Source of the DNA: DASXTW01 sp036505215
Lineage (GTDB): Bacteria; Actinomycetota; UBA4738
NCBI GenBank assembly: GCA_036505215.1
Contig: DASXTW010000122.1
Location: 1 to 64,000, forward strand
DNA: 64,000 nucleotides
Direction of reading: 5' to 3'
Positions 8,931-16,855 of this stretch are shown one piece after another (position 1 is the first letter of the stretch; the number at the start of each line of letters is the position of its first letter). A program made the translations under genes and the position numbers. The notes under the pieces were generated by a model that made no database searches, was not told the origin of the DNA, and saw only the letters and a list, made by a program, of their open reading frames with translations.

Positions 8931-9307
8931 CTAGGTGGTGGGGACCTTCTGAATGAGCGACTTCGCCGAGTCGATGCCGATGGCGAAGCCGATGTTCTCC
9001 GCCTGGCTGCTTCCGGCGGCGTTGATCCCGATGACCTCGCCGTCGAGAGTCACCAGTGGTCCCCCGGAGTTCCCGGAGTTGAGGGCCGCGTCGGTCTGGA
9101 TCACAGCATGACCGTCGACAGGTTCCGGGCGTCGACCTTGAGGACCGCCAGGTCGAGCTGCTTATCGGTCGCCACCACGCGGGCGGCCAGGGTCCGCCCG
9201 TCGGGCAGGGTCACCGTCGTCTCCAGGGCATCCTCGACGACGTGATAGTTGGTCAGGGTCAACGTCCTGGCTCGTAGAGCCGACCACAGCCTGTCCTTGC
9301 CGGTCAT
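8931..9307 (-). pseudogene. Trypsin-like (HtrA/DegP, S1C) serine protease remnant
   Basis: The minus strand encodes two parts of one protease in different frames. The first (9307-~9105) has the catalytic-His region LTNYHVVEDA, a PDGRTLAARVV strand and the catalytic-Asp region QLDLAVLKVDA. The second, ending at the TAG at 8931-8933, has VIQTDAALNSGNSGGPLV with the catalytic Ser, then GEVIGINAAG and GFAIGIDSAK. The ~50-60 residues normally between the Asp and Ser segments are missing, together with the signal peptide/anchor and the PDZ domain. It should be non-functional as it stands. It lies downstream of the ABC ATPase on the same strand. Confidence 0.8.
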
Positions 9308-9364
9308 CTGACCAGCACCTCCTCGCGGGGGACCTCCGGCGAACCTCGTCGATCGTCCGCCGCA

Positions 9365-10087
9365 TCAGCCAGTGAAGCCGACGCCCCTGGGAGCCGGCTG
9401 AAAGCCATCCAGGAGTTCCGTGTGCATGCTCAGCCGGCCCTCGTGGATCCAGGCGCGTTTCGGCGCCCTGCCGGCGATCCCGCTGTCGTGTGTGACGATC
9501 ACCAGGGTCTGTCCGCGATCGGCCCACAGCCTTTCGAGGAGCCCGATGATCTCGTCCCGGGTTCCCTCGTCGAGGTTGCCGGTCGGCTCATCCGCGAGGA
9601 TCACCCTCGGGTTTCGAACGAGAGCCCGGGCGATGGCCACGCGTTGCTGCTCTCCCCCGGAGAGTTCCAGGGGGAGGTGGCGGGCCCGTGGAGCGAGGCC
9701 GACATCGTCGAGCGCGGCGTGAGCTCGTTGCCGCCGTTCGGACGGGCTCACCCCGAGCGGGACGAGCGCCGTCTCCACGTTTTCCTGGGCGGTCAGTGTC
9801 GGGATGAGGTTGGAACCCTGGAACACGAACCCGAAGCTCCGGCTCCTCAGCCTGGTGAGTCGTCCCTCTCGCATCCGGGTGAGGTCGCGCCCCTCGAACA
9901 GAACGGAGCCAGAGGTGGGGCGATCCAGCGCCCCGAGCAGTTGCAGCAGCGTGGTCTTCCCCTGACCGGTGGGACCCTGGATGGCCAGGAACTCGCCTTC
10001 GGCGAGCGACAGGCTCACGTCGTCGAGGGCCGTGATCGTCGCTCGGCCCTTCCGATAAAGCTTGGTCACGTTCCGCAGTTCGTACAT
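9365..10087 (-). CDS. ABC transporter ATP-binding protein, MacB/LolD type
   Basis: The protein is 240 aa. Walker A is GPTGQGKTT (residues 38-46), the signature is LSGGEQQRVAIARAL, Walker B is VILADEPTGNLD, and the H-loop is VTHD. This matches the MacB/LolD/FtsE-type ATPases, which pair with FtsX-like permeases and drive export or mechanotransmission and not import. The partner permease lies immediately upstream on the same strand, 69 bases away. AAAGGA precedes the ATG. The substrate is unknown. Confidence 0.92.
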   Translation of the reverse strand: MYELRNVTKLYRKGRATITALDDVSLSLAEGEFLAIQGPTGQGKTTLLQLLGALDRPTSGSVLFEGRDLTRMREGRLTRLRSRSFGFVFQGSNLIPTLTAQENVETALVPLGVSPSERRQRAHAALDDVGLAPRARHLPLELSGGEQQRVAIARALVRNPRVILADEPTGNLDEGTRDEIIGLLERLWADRGQTLVIVTHDSGIAGRAPKRAWIHEGRLSMHTELLDGFQPAPRGVGFTG

Positions 10088-10156
10088 CTGCCATTCCTTT
10101 CTCTGTTCGTCGTCTGGCTCGGCCTTGATCGGATCCGTAACCGTGGCCTGTCCGGC

Positions 10157-11560
10157 TCATTCCACCCGGCGCAGGGCCTCTGCCGGCCGGAGGCGGGCTG
10201 CGCGCCAGCCGCCGAGGAGTCCGGCCAGGATTCCACCGGCCAGAGCCAGGCCGATGGCCAGGGCGAAGAGGCTCGCCGACAAAGGCGCGGTGAGGGGCAC
10301 GGTGACCGTGTGCGATGCCGCCTGGAGGGCCTGACCGATCGGGCCGGGCGCGGTGGTACCAGCGCCGGTGGCACCGACCGTGGCCTTCAAGCTCGGGAAG
10401 AGCTTCGACACCAGGAACGCCCCGCCCACGCCCAGGCCGATGCCGAGGATCCCTCCCAGGATCCCCTGCACAACGGCCTCGCCCATGACCTGGCCCACGA
10501 CCCTGCGGGTTCGCCAGCCCAGGGCCTTCAGGGTGCCGAACTCCCTGATGCGCCTGCCGACCGCGGCTATGGTCAGAAGGCTCGCCACCGCGAACGCGGC
10601 GATCAACGCGGAGGCCGACAGCCAGGTGCCCAGATTCCCCGACAGGTTCGAGGCGCTGGCCAATGAGCCGCTCACCTGGGAGGCAAGGTCATCCGCAGTG
10701 GTGACCGTGGCCTTGGGCAGGGCCTTCTGGATCTCGGCCTTGATCCTGGCGATGGCCGAGGCGCTGGTGGCCTTGACGTAGATCCTGTTGACCTTGCCCG
10801 AGAGGCCGGCGAGCTTCTGAGCCCGCGCCAGCGGGATGTAGACATTGGATGACACCCCGCCGGTCCGAGCTGTGGCGATCCCGATCACCGTGTACTTCGT
10901 TCCATCGATGGTGATCTTCGATCCGACCTTGAGTTTGTGCTGCTTTGCGTAGCTCTGGTCCAGGATTGCGACCTTCGCGTTCGATTCCGATGCCGAGAAG
11001 TACCGGCCGCTGGTGATCTGCGAGGCCGTGAGCGCGCCCACGCCGGAGCGTGTCGAATCGACGCCCTCGATCGAGTACGAGGTGACCTTCACGGGGGGGA
11101 CCGAGGGCAACGCCGCCGGCGAGGCGAGTCGGGAACCCGAGCTCGGAAGGCTCGGGAACGTTCCTTCGAGATGGATGGCGATGAGGGACACGCCACCCGA
11201 GACCTGGCTCACGCCGGATAGGTGGGAGAGCTTCGAGACCTGATCGGCCGACATCGTCGCGGAGCCCGGGCTCTGGAGTATCTGATCGCGAGAGAACCTC
11301 TCGCCCTGCTGGGCCCGGTCCGCCGGGTTCAAGCCGAACCGGGCCGGCCCCCCCGTGCCGGGAGCCGCTGCCTGAGTGACAGTGATATCGGTGCCCACGC
11401 CGTAGAGGGAGTGGAGGACCGATTCCTGCGCCGCGCTCACTCCATCGGACATCGCCGAGACCGTGACGACCAACCCGATCCCCAGGGCGAGCCCCAGGGC
11501 GACCACGACGGCCTGGCGCCGCCTGCGGCGCAGCTCACGGCCGACATAGGTGAAGAACAT
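10157..11560 (-). CDS. FtsX-like ABC permease (MacB type)
   Basis: The ATG at 11560 has GGGAGGAGAC just upstream and starts MFFTYVGRELRRRRRQA. Reading further upstream would overlap the divergent GNAT gene and is not supported. The 467-aa protein has one N-terminal membrane segment (~20-40), a large extracytoplasmic MacB_PCD-like domain (~45-330), and three C-terminal membrane segments in an FtsX domain (FGTLKALGWRTRRVVGQVMGE). With the downstream ATPase it forms a type VII ABC machine for efflux or envelope mechanics. A small periplasmic adaptor, often present in MacAB systems, is not seen here. Confidence 0.92.
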   Translation of the reverse strand: MFFTYVGRELRRRRRQAVVVALGLALGIGLVVTVSAMSDGVSAAQESVLHSLYGVGTDITVTQAAAPGTGGPARFGLNPADRAQQGERFSRDQILQSPGSATMSADQVSKLSHLSGVSQVSGGVSLIAIHLEGTFPSLPSSGSRLASPAALPSVPPVKVTSYSIEGVDSTRSGVGALTASQITSGRYFSASESNAKVAILDQSYAKQHKLKVGSKITIDGTKYTVIGIATARTGGVSSNVYIPLARAQKLAGLSGKVNRIYVKATSASAIARIKAEIQKALPKATVTTADDLASQVSGSLASASNLSGNLGTWLSASALIAAFAVASLLTIAAVGRRIREFGTLKALGWRTRRVVGQVMGEAVVQGILGGILGIGLGVGGAFLVSKLFPSLKATVGATGAGTTAPGPIGQALQAASHTVTVPLTAPLSASLFALAIGLALAGGILAGLLGGWRAARLRPAEALRRVE

Positions 11561-11659
11561 GTCTCCTCCCTTCTTGCGCTGCCTCGCAGCGAGAACCCCC
11601 GAATGAAAGCGTCCGGAGTTGAGGGGCAGCTGAAGCCAACCTTGGAGAGTGCTGTGAGA

Positions 11660-12244
11660 ATGAGGGCCGTGAAGCTCGAGGTCCATCCGCTGACCAAGGA
11701 CCGGTGGCAAGACTTGGTGGAGCTGTTCAATCGCCCGGGGGCTTCGATCGTCCGGGGGTGCTGGTGCATGTACTACCGGAAGTCGGGGCAGAGCGGCATC
11801 GGCCCGGGCGAACAGAACAAGAGGGCTCTGAAGTCGCTGGTGGACGGCGGCTACGTCCCCGGCCTCATCGGCTACGAAGGCGGGAGCCCGGTCGGATGGA
11901 TCTCGCTCAGTCCTCGCGAGGACTACGCCAAGCTCAAGCGCTCGCCGGTCATGAAACCGGTCGACGACAGGCCGGTCTGGTCGATCGTGTGCTTCTTCGT
12001 CGATCGACGAGCCCGCGGCAGGGGGGTCTCGGAGGCCCTCCTCCAGGGGGCCATCGACTATGCGCGTTCCCAGGGCGCCACCCTGCTGGAGGCCTACCCG
12101 GTCGACAAGAAGGAGCGAAGCCACCCGGACTTCATGTTCTTCGGGGCCAAGAGCATGTACGACAAGGCAGGCTTCAAGGAGGTGGCCCGCCGGAAGGAGA
12201 CTCGCCCGGTAGTGCGGAGGGCCATTCGCCGCAAGAAGGCCTGA
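11660..12244 (+). CDS. GNAT-family N-acetyltransferase
   Basis: The protein is about 194 aa. MRAVKLEVHPLTKDRWQDL opens a typical GNAT fold, with IVCFFVDRRARGRGVSEALL as the acetyl-CoA-binding R/Q-x-x-G-x-G/A motif A. CWCMYYR near residue 30 is common in a subgroup often annotated as acetyltransferase YhbS-like. GTG 11654 is an alternative start. The substrate is unknown. It is divergent from the FtsX permease, and its TGA abuts the opposing stop codon of the sensor kinase, forming TGATCA. Confidence 0.88.
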   Translation: MRAVKLEVHPLTKDRWQDLVELFNRPGASIVRGCWCMYYRKSGQSGIGPGEQNKRALKSLVDGGYVPGLIGYEGGSPVGWISLSPREDYAKLKRSPVMKPVDDRPVWSIVCFFVDRRARGRGVSEALLQGAIDYARSQGATLLEAYPVDKKERSHPDFMFFGAKSMYDKAGFKEVARRKETRPVVRRAIRRKKA

Positions 12245-13744
12245 TCAGGCGCTTTCGGCCGAAACCTGCTCGTCGACTCCGGGTCCGTCGGGCCGCGGAT
12301 CTTCCTGTGAGCCGGCCGGAAGGCGTACTTCGAATGTGGTGCCTGCCCCATTCGAGGACGTGGCGCTCACCTTCCCCCCGTGAGCTTCCACGATGGCGGA
12401 GACGATGGACAGGCCGAGTCCGGCTCCTCCGGTCCCCCTGGACCGCGTGGGATCTCCTCTGTAGAAGCGCTCGAACACCCGCGGGGCCACCTCTGGGGAC
12501 AGCCCCGGCCCTTCATCGGCGACGGTGAGAACCAGCTCACCGTCCTCCCGCGTGATCTTCACCCGGACCGCGGTGCCCTTCGGCGTGTGAACGCGGGTGT
12601 TGTCCAGCAAGTTGTCGAGCACCTGCCGGAGCCTCCCCTCGTCACCGAACACGAAGGCCGGCCCATCGACGTCGACGCTGATGGGGCGCTCGGCGTCGAT
12701 GGCGCGAGCGCTCTCCGCCGCGTCCTCGGCGACCCTGGCCAGGTCGACCCGGTCTCGTTCCAGCGGCCGCCCCTGATCGAGCCGGGCCAGGAGGAGGAGG
12801 TCGTCCACGAGCACGCCCATGCGGGACGCTTCGGCCTCGATGCGGCTCATGGACTTGGCGAGATCCTCCGGCCGCGAGTCCGCGCCGCGCCGAAACAGCT
12901 CCGCGTACCCCCGGATGGAGGTCAGAGGGGTTCGAAGCTCGTGGGAGGCGTCGGCGACGAACCGGCGCAGCCGCGATTCCGAAGCGCGCCGCTCCTCGAA
13001 GGCCGCCTCGATCTGCGCGAGCATCGAGTTCAGGGCCAGTCCCAGACGGCCGATCTCTGTCCGCTCATCGGTAGGCTCGACCCGGCGAGTGAGGTCTCCG
13101 GCCGCGATCGCCCCGGCCGTCTCACCGATCTGCTCGAGGGGCCGCAGCCCGCGCCGGACCAGCCAGTACGAGAGCAATCCCAGGCCGAGCAGGACCGCAC
13201 CGGACACGATTCCTTCAATGAGCCGAAGACGGGAGAGCGTGTCCTCCACGTCTGTCAGGGGGATCGCCACGATCAGTATTCCGGGCTGCGACTGGATCCC
13301 GGTGCGAATGGTTACTGCGTCCGCGTCCACCAGTACGCGGAAGCGAGTCGAGGAACGGCCGGCTGCACCGGTCGTGAAGATGTCCGGACGCTTGCCCGGC
13401 GCTCCCGGCCTGGGGAGGGTGGACGGAAGCGACGGTTTCGGCGGAGCGGTCCCTTCGTACCCTTCGTATGTGAACGTGCGGTCCTTGAGGGCGACGCCCT
13501 TCGAGTCGAGAACCGCGCCATAGGTACCGGCGGGGAACTGCGATTCCGGTCCCCCAGGGTTGCCCGGGAAGGGCCGGCCCTCACCAAGGGCGTGGGCAAC
13601 CGGGAACTCCGCCGCCGTCAGTTGCTGATCGACCCGGTTCAGGAGGGACGAACGAAGCGACGTGTACGTCACCACGTTCGATACGGCCAGGCCCGCGAAC
13701 ACCAGGACGATGACCGCGACGAGCAGCTTCAACCTGAGCGGCAT
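12245..13744 (-). CDS. HAMP-containing sensor histidine kinase
   Basis: The protein is 499 aa. Membrane segments lie near residues 5-27 and 178-200 and flank an extracytoplasmic sensor region. A HAMP domain (LRPLEQIGETAGAIAAGDLTRRV) follows, then HisKA with H268 in DASHELRTPLTSI, and HATPase_c with LDNLLDNTRVHTP, DEGPGLSP and GGAGLGLSIV. It lies four bases downstream of its response regulator gene, so the two form one transcription unit. The architecture resembles the TcrY/PrrB-type actinobacterial kinases. The signal is unknown. Confidence 0.93.
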   Translation of the reverse strand: MPLRLKLLVAVIVLVFAGLAVSNVVTYTSLRSSLLNRVDQQLTAAEFPVAHALGEGRPFPGNPGGPESQFPAGTYGAVLDSKGVALKDRTFTYEGYEGTAPPKPSLPSTLPRPGAPGKRPDIFTTGAAGRSSTRFRVLVDADAVTIRTGIQSQPGILIVAIPLTDVEDTLSRLRLIEGIVSGAVLLGLGLLSYWLVRRGLRPLEQIGETAGAIAAGDLTRRVEPTDERTEIGRLGLALNSMLAQIEAAFEERRASESRLRRFVADASHELRTPLTSIRGYAELFRRGADSRPEDLAKSMSRIEAEASRMGVLVDDLLLLARLDQGRPLERDRVDLARVAEDAAESARAIDAERPISVDVDGPAFVFGDEGRLRQVLDNLLDNTRVHTPKGTAVRVKITREDGELVLTVADEGPGLSPEVAPRVFERFYRGDPTRSRGTGGAGLGLSIVSAIVEAHGGKVSATSSNGAGTTFEVRLPAGSQEDPRPDGPGVDEQVSAESA

Positions 13745-13748
13745 GCGA

Positions 13749-14483
13749 TCACTCCGGCGGGAGCCGAAGCACGTACCCGACGCCCCTGACGGTATGGATC
13801 AGCCTGGGCTCCCGTCCGTCCACCTTCTTCCTCAGGTAGCTGATGTAGGTCTCGACGATGGAGGAGTCGCCCCCGAAGTCGTAGTTCCAGACATGATCGA
13901 GGATCTGGCTCTTCGAGAGCACCCTGCGGGGGTTGGAGAGGAGGAACCGCAGGAGGTTGAACTCAGTGGCGGTGAGGCCCACAGGGTCTCCCTGCCTCCA
14001 CACCTCGTGAGAGTCCTCGTCCATCTCCAGGTCGGCGAACTTCAGTCGCTCGGGCTGCGGCCCCGAGCCCCGAGCCCGCCGCAAGATCGCCCGGATACGG
14101 GCGACCAGCTCCTCCAGGCTGAAGGGCTTCGTGACATAGTCGTCTCCCCCGATGGTGAGGCCTCGTACCTTGTCTTCCGTGGCATCCCGAGCGGTCAGGA
14201 ACAGCACGGGGACACGTCGCCCCCGATCGATCAGCTTCCGCTGGACGTCGAATCCGTCGACGTCGGGGAGCATGACGTCAAGGACGATCAGCTCGGGCCG
14301 GAACGACTCAACCAGGCTGAGCGCCTCCCGACCGTTGGCAGCCGACGTCACCTCGAACCCCTCGTAGCGCAAGGCGGTGGCCACCAGATCGGTGATGTAG
14401 GCCTCGTCATCCACGACGAGGATCCGTGCACAGTCGGCCGGCGAGGTGGTCCCCGGCGTCATCGACATCGTCAAAGACTCCAT
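13749..14483 (-). CDS. OmpR/PhoB-family response regulator
   Basis: The protein is 244 aa. The receiver domain has the acidic pair DDE (~25-27), phospho-acceptor D69 in IVLDVMLP, and the Lys in VTKPF. A winged-helix Trans_reg_C domain follows (LTATEFNLLRFLLSNPRRVLSK...YISYLRKKVD....IHTVRGVGYVLR). GGAG is six bases before the ATG. It is probably phosphorylated by the kinase encoded directly downstream and binds DNA at promoters. The adjacent SHOCT gene and the divergent secreted repeat protein are plausible targets (inference). Confidence 0.94.
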   Translation of the reverse strand: MESLTMSMTPGTTSPADCARILVVDDEAYITDLVATALRYEGFEVTSAANGREALSLVESFRPELIVLDVMLPDVDGFDVQRKLIDRGRRVPVLFLTARDATEDKVRGLTIGGDDYVTKPFSLEELVARIRAILRRARGSGPQPERLKFADLEMDEDSHEVWRQGDPVGLTATEFNLLRFLLSNPRRVLSKSQILDHVWNYDFGGDSSIVETYISYLRKKVDGREPRLIHTVRGVGYVLRLPPE

Positions 14484-14492
14484 CGTTCGCTC

Positions 14493-14828
14493 CTATTCAG
14501 AGCCGGACGGCCTCGGCTCCCCGGCGGCCGTTCCGACTCCCCCCAGGTCCTGGGACCTCTGCAGAAACTCTTCCCTGCTCATCTCGCCCCGAGCGTACCG
14601 GAGACGAACCTCCTCCAAGGCGCCATCCGGGCGGGCGACTGTTTCTCCGTCCCTTGTGGCCGGAAACAGGCCCGACCCACGTGAAGGCAGCCTGAAGACT
14701 GCCCAGACAACCAGCCCGATCAACCCGAGCAGGAGCAAGAAGGGCACGAAGCCCCCGAGGAACCACCACCAGCCGTGATCCCCGAAGAAACGCCCACCAT
14801 GATTCGCCAGCAACATCGGATCGAACAC
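14493..14828 (-). CDS. SHOCT-domain small membrane protein
   Basis: The protein is 111 aa with a single membrane segment at about residues 24-44 (FVPFLLLLGLIGLVVWAV). A C-terminal SHOCT motif follows (LEEVRLRYARGEMSREEFLQR), a short helical oligomerisation module. The GTG at 14828 overlaps a GAGGAG; ATG 14816 is an alternative start. It is the first gene of the minus-strand unit SHOCT - response regulator - kinase, nine bases before the regulator. It may modulate the kinase or anchor partners at the membrane (inference). Confidence 0.75.
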   Translation of the reverse strand: MFDPMLLANHGGRFFGDHGWWWFLGGFVPFLLLLGLIGLVVWAVFRLPSRGSGLFPATRDGETVARPDGALEEVRLRYARGEMSREEFLQRSQDLGGVGTAAGEPRPSGSE

Positions 14829-15035
14829 CTCCTCAGACGGTTTCCTCTTCCCTTCGTCGGGAGGTAGTGCACCAGCCGAACCTTAAGGAAGGCTGTGAGT
14901 CCGCCCAGAATCGGATGAATCGATGCCGGCGGCGCGTCCTCTGAGAGAACTGTTGCACGATTCCCAGGGATTTCTAAAGCCCCGATGATCGGATATGGGG
15001 TTGCTCGAAAAGAACGCAGGAGGGAAGGAGGCCGA

Positions 15036-15995
15036 ATGCGACTCAGATCCCGTAACGCGATCGCCCTTGCCATCGTTGCGCTGATCCTCATCGGGGCAGG
15101 GGTCGCCGTGGCCCAATCGCAGTCGCCCTCTCCCTCCCCATCCTCCTCTCGCCAGGGGAAGTCTGCGATCCTCGGGCGGAGCGAGTTCCTCGACGACGTG
15201 GCCCGCCGCCTCGGGATCCAGCGGTCCAGGCTGCATTCCGCGTTGAAGGCCATGGCGCTCGCGGAGGTGAACTGGGCCGAGGACAACGGCTTCATCACGA
15301 AGACCCGGGCCGACCTCATTCGCCAGAGGATCAACAGCGGCGACGCGAAGGGCCTGGGCCGGTTCGGCCTGCACGGTCCGCTGGGCTTCGGACACGACGG
15401 GTTGGGGCTCCACGGCGGGTTCTTCAAGGGTCACATTGGCCGAGGATTCGGCCTCCTGACCGCCGCGGCGAACTACCTGGGTCTCTCCAAAGGGAACCTG
15501 GTGGACGCCCTGCGCTCGAAGACTCTCGCTCAGGTCGCACGGGACCAGGACAAGTCCATGGGGGGGCTCGAGGCGGCGCTCCGGGCGGCGAAGAAGGCTG
15601 AGCTCGACGACGCCGTGACCAGTGGTGAGATCACCAGCGCGCAGGAGAACGCCCTGCTCGAGCGGTTCGGCTCGCAGATCGGCGACGTAGTGAACGGGAT
15701 CCCTCCAGCCTTGACCGATCTGGCCCGCCGCCTCGGCATCGCTCGCCCGAGGCTCATCACCGCGATCAAGGACGCGGCGATCGACCGGGTCGACGCGGCA
15801 CTGGCCAAGGGGGACATCACGAAAGCGCAGGCCGACGCGATCAAGCAGCGGATCAGGTCCAGCCCAGCGTGGCCCCTCGCAGGCAGCATCGGGCTCTGCG
15901 GTGGACCCGGTCGGTTCGGATTCGGTTTCGGGGCTCTGGAGCGAGGGTCGCGCTTCGACCATTCCGGCTACGGCGAGGACGCCATAGGCTTGTAG
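15036..15995 (+). CDS. Secreted helical-repeat protein (DUF2680-like repeats)
   Basis: The protein is 319 aa. GGAGG lies four bases before the ATG at 15036. It has an N-terminal signal peptide (MRLRSRNAIALAIVALILIGAG..VAQ) and a Ser/Pro-rich linker. Three repeats of about 50-60 residues follow the pattern LA[RN].LG[IL]....L..A[LI]...A.........G.IT...AD.[IL].QRI, at ~55-105, ~150-225 and ~235-285, separated by Gly/His/Phe-rich linkers. The repeats resemble DUF2680-type helical modules. The function is unknown; an extracellular or cell-wall structural or scaffold role is possible. It is divergent from the SHOCT/two-component operon and followed by a strong hairpin. Confidence 0.75.
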   Translation: MRLRSRNAIALAIVALILIGAGVAVAQSQSPSPSPSSSRQGKSAILGRSEFLDDVARRLGIQRSRLHSALKAMALAEVNWAEDNGFITKTRADLIRQRINSGDAKGLGRFGLHGPLGFGHDGLGLHGGFFKGHIGRGFGLLTAAANYLGLSKGNLVDALRSKTLAQVARDQDKSMGGLEAALRAAKKAELDDAVTSGEITSAQENALLERFGSQIGDVVNGIPPALTDLARRLGIARPRLITAIKDAAIDRVDAALAKGDITKAQADAIKQRIRSSPAWPLAGSIGLCGGPGRFGFGFGALERGSRFDHSGYGEDAIGL

Positions 15996-16000
15996 AGGCT

Positions 16001-16037
16001 GCGCCGCCAGGGTGACGGGCCCCCACCCTGGCGGCGC
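16001..16037 (+). terminator. Strong GC-rich hairpin downstream of the repeat-protein gene
   Basis: A perfect 14-bp stem, GCGCCGCCAGGGTG (16001-16014) with CACCCTGGCGGCGC (16024-16037), encloses a nine-base loop. It begins five bases after the stop codon. No long T-tract follows, as is common for high-GC actinobacterial terminators. Confidence 0.75.
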
Positions 16038-16220
16038 CGGTTCCTTCCCGACTCCGTCTCGCATCTTCTGTAGAGGGCATTCTCATTGCCTTCTCTCAGC
16101 CGTCGCTCAGAGCCTCCCAAGGCTCGGATAGGAGAGTCCCAGCACGGCCGAGGCGATCGCCTCGATGGGACGAAAGGAGACGTCGGTGGGCTCCGTGGCG
16201 CTGAGGGAGACAGGGGGGAA

Positions 16221-16793
16221 GTGGATGCTCAGATCATGGATACGGCATGGAACGCGAGCGTGATCCTGACGTTGACCGATGCCGGTCGAGAACCCTCGTA
16301 CAGCCGGTCCCTGCCGGTGGCGTTGATGCTGGCACGGCGTACCGGGGCGATCCTTCTCCTGGTGGATCGGTCCGAGGGGACATGGGCCGAGACTCCTCAC
16401 CACCGGGGGCCGTTCTCCCCCGAGGACTTCCGCCGGGCCGGGAGGACCCACTTGGACGCTCAGCTCGGGGAAGCCGCAGCTGAAGGACTGGTGGTTCGGG
16501 TGCGGGTGCCGAGCTTCCCCCTGCCGGAGTCCTACTATCAGGAAACCGTCAGCCACAATGGGGTGGACCTCGCCGTGCTTCCCGAGCGATACCAGCACCC
16601 CACGATCACCGAGCGGCTGTCGGGGACCCGTACCGCCCAGGTGGCCAAGGCGATGGTCCCGACCGTCCCCGTGGTCCAGGTGTCGCGGGACGGGGGGGCT
16701 CCAGCTGCTCTGACCGCCGGTCCCGGTACTGTTCGCGCTTCCAGACAACGTTGTCCGAGAGGGCGGCCTCCTCCACCTCTCGGTTCGGATTGA
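16221..16793 (+). CDS. Universal-stress-protein-like (UspA) small protein
   Basis: The protein is about 190 aa. After MDTAWNASVILTLTDAG the sequence alternates strands and helices like a USP/HUP domain: SYSRSLPVALMLARRTGAILLLVD, then DLAVLPERY and AKAMVPTVPVVQVSR near residue 160. The classic G-x2-G-x9-G-S/T ATP motif is not clear, so it may be a non-ATP-binding member. The start is uncertain (GTG 16221 or ATG 16236). The last ~30 residues are Pro/Arg-rich and overlap the first LacI-type operator, so the true end may be earlier. Confidence 0.55.
   Translation: MDAQIMDTAWNASVILTLTDAGREPSYSRSLPVALMLARRTGAILLLVDRSEGTWAETPHHRGPFSPEDFRRAGRTHLDAQLGEAAAEGLVVRVRVPSFPLPESYYQETVSHNGVDLAVLPERYQHPTITERLSGTRTAQVAKAMVPTVPVVQVSRDGGAPAALTAGPGTVRASRQRCPRGRPPPPLGSD
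16744..16755. promoter_or_regulatory. LacI-family operator 1 (GACAACGTTGTC)
   Basis: This is a perfect 12-bp palindrome with the central CAACGTTG core typical of LacI/GalR-family operators. It is identical to the site at 16822 and starts 78 bp before it, upstream of the lacI-type gene and inside the 3' end of the USP-like gene. Confidence 0.7.
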
Positions 16794-16795
16794 CA
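16790..16795 (+). promoter_or_regulatory. Possible -35 element (TTGACA) of the lacI-type gene
   Basis: A consensus TTGACA lies between the two operators. A spacing of about 17 bases leads to a poor -10 (GTTGAG) just before operator 2. If used, operator 2 would overlap the transcription start and allow autorepression. Confidence 0.3.
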
Positions 16796-16821
16796 TACCC
16801 GACTTTGCCATGGTTGAGTGT

Positions 16822-16833
16822 GACAACGTTGTC
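16822..16833. promoter_or_regulatory. LacI-family operator 2 (GACAACGTTGTC)
   Basis: This is the second exact copy of the 12-bp palindrome, 22 bases before the start codon of the lacI-type gene. Two identical sites are compatible with autoregulation by a bivalent repressor and looping. Confidence 0.72.
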
Positions 16834-16855
16834 GGCCTGAGTGGGGGGAAGTCGG

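Noticed and set aside
11561..12124. Upstream extension of the FtsX-like permease frame
   Set aside because: It runs antisense to the GNAT gene. ATG 11560 has a strong RBS and starts a typical FtsX N-terminus.
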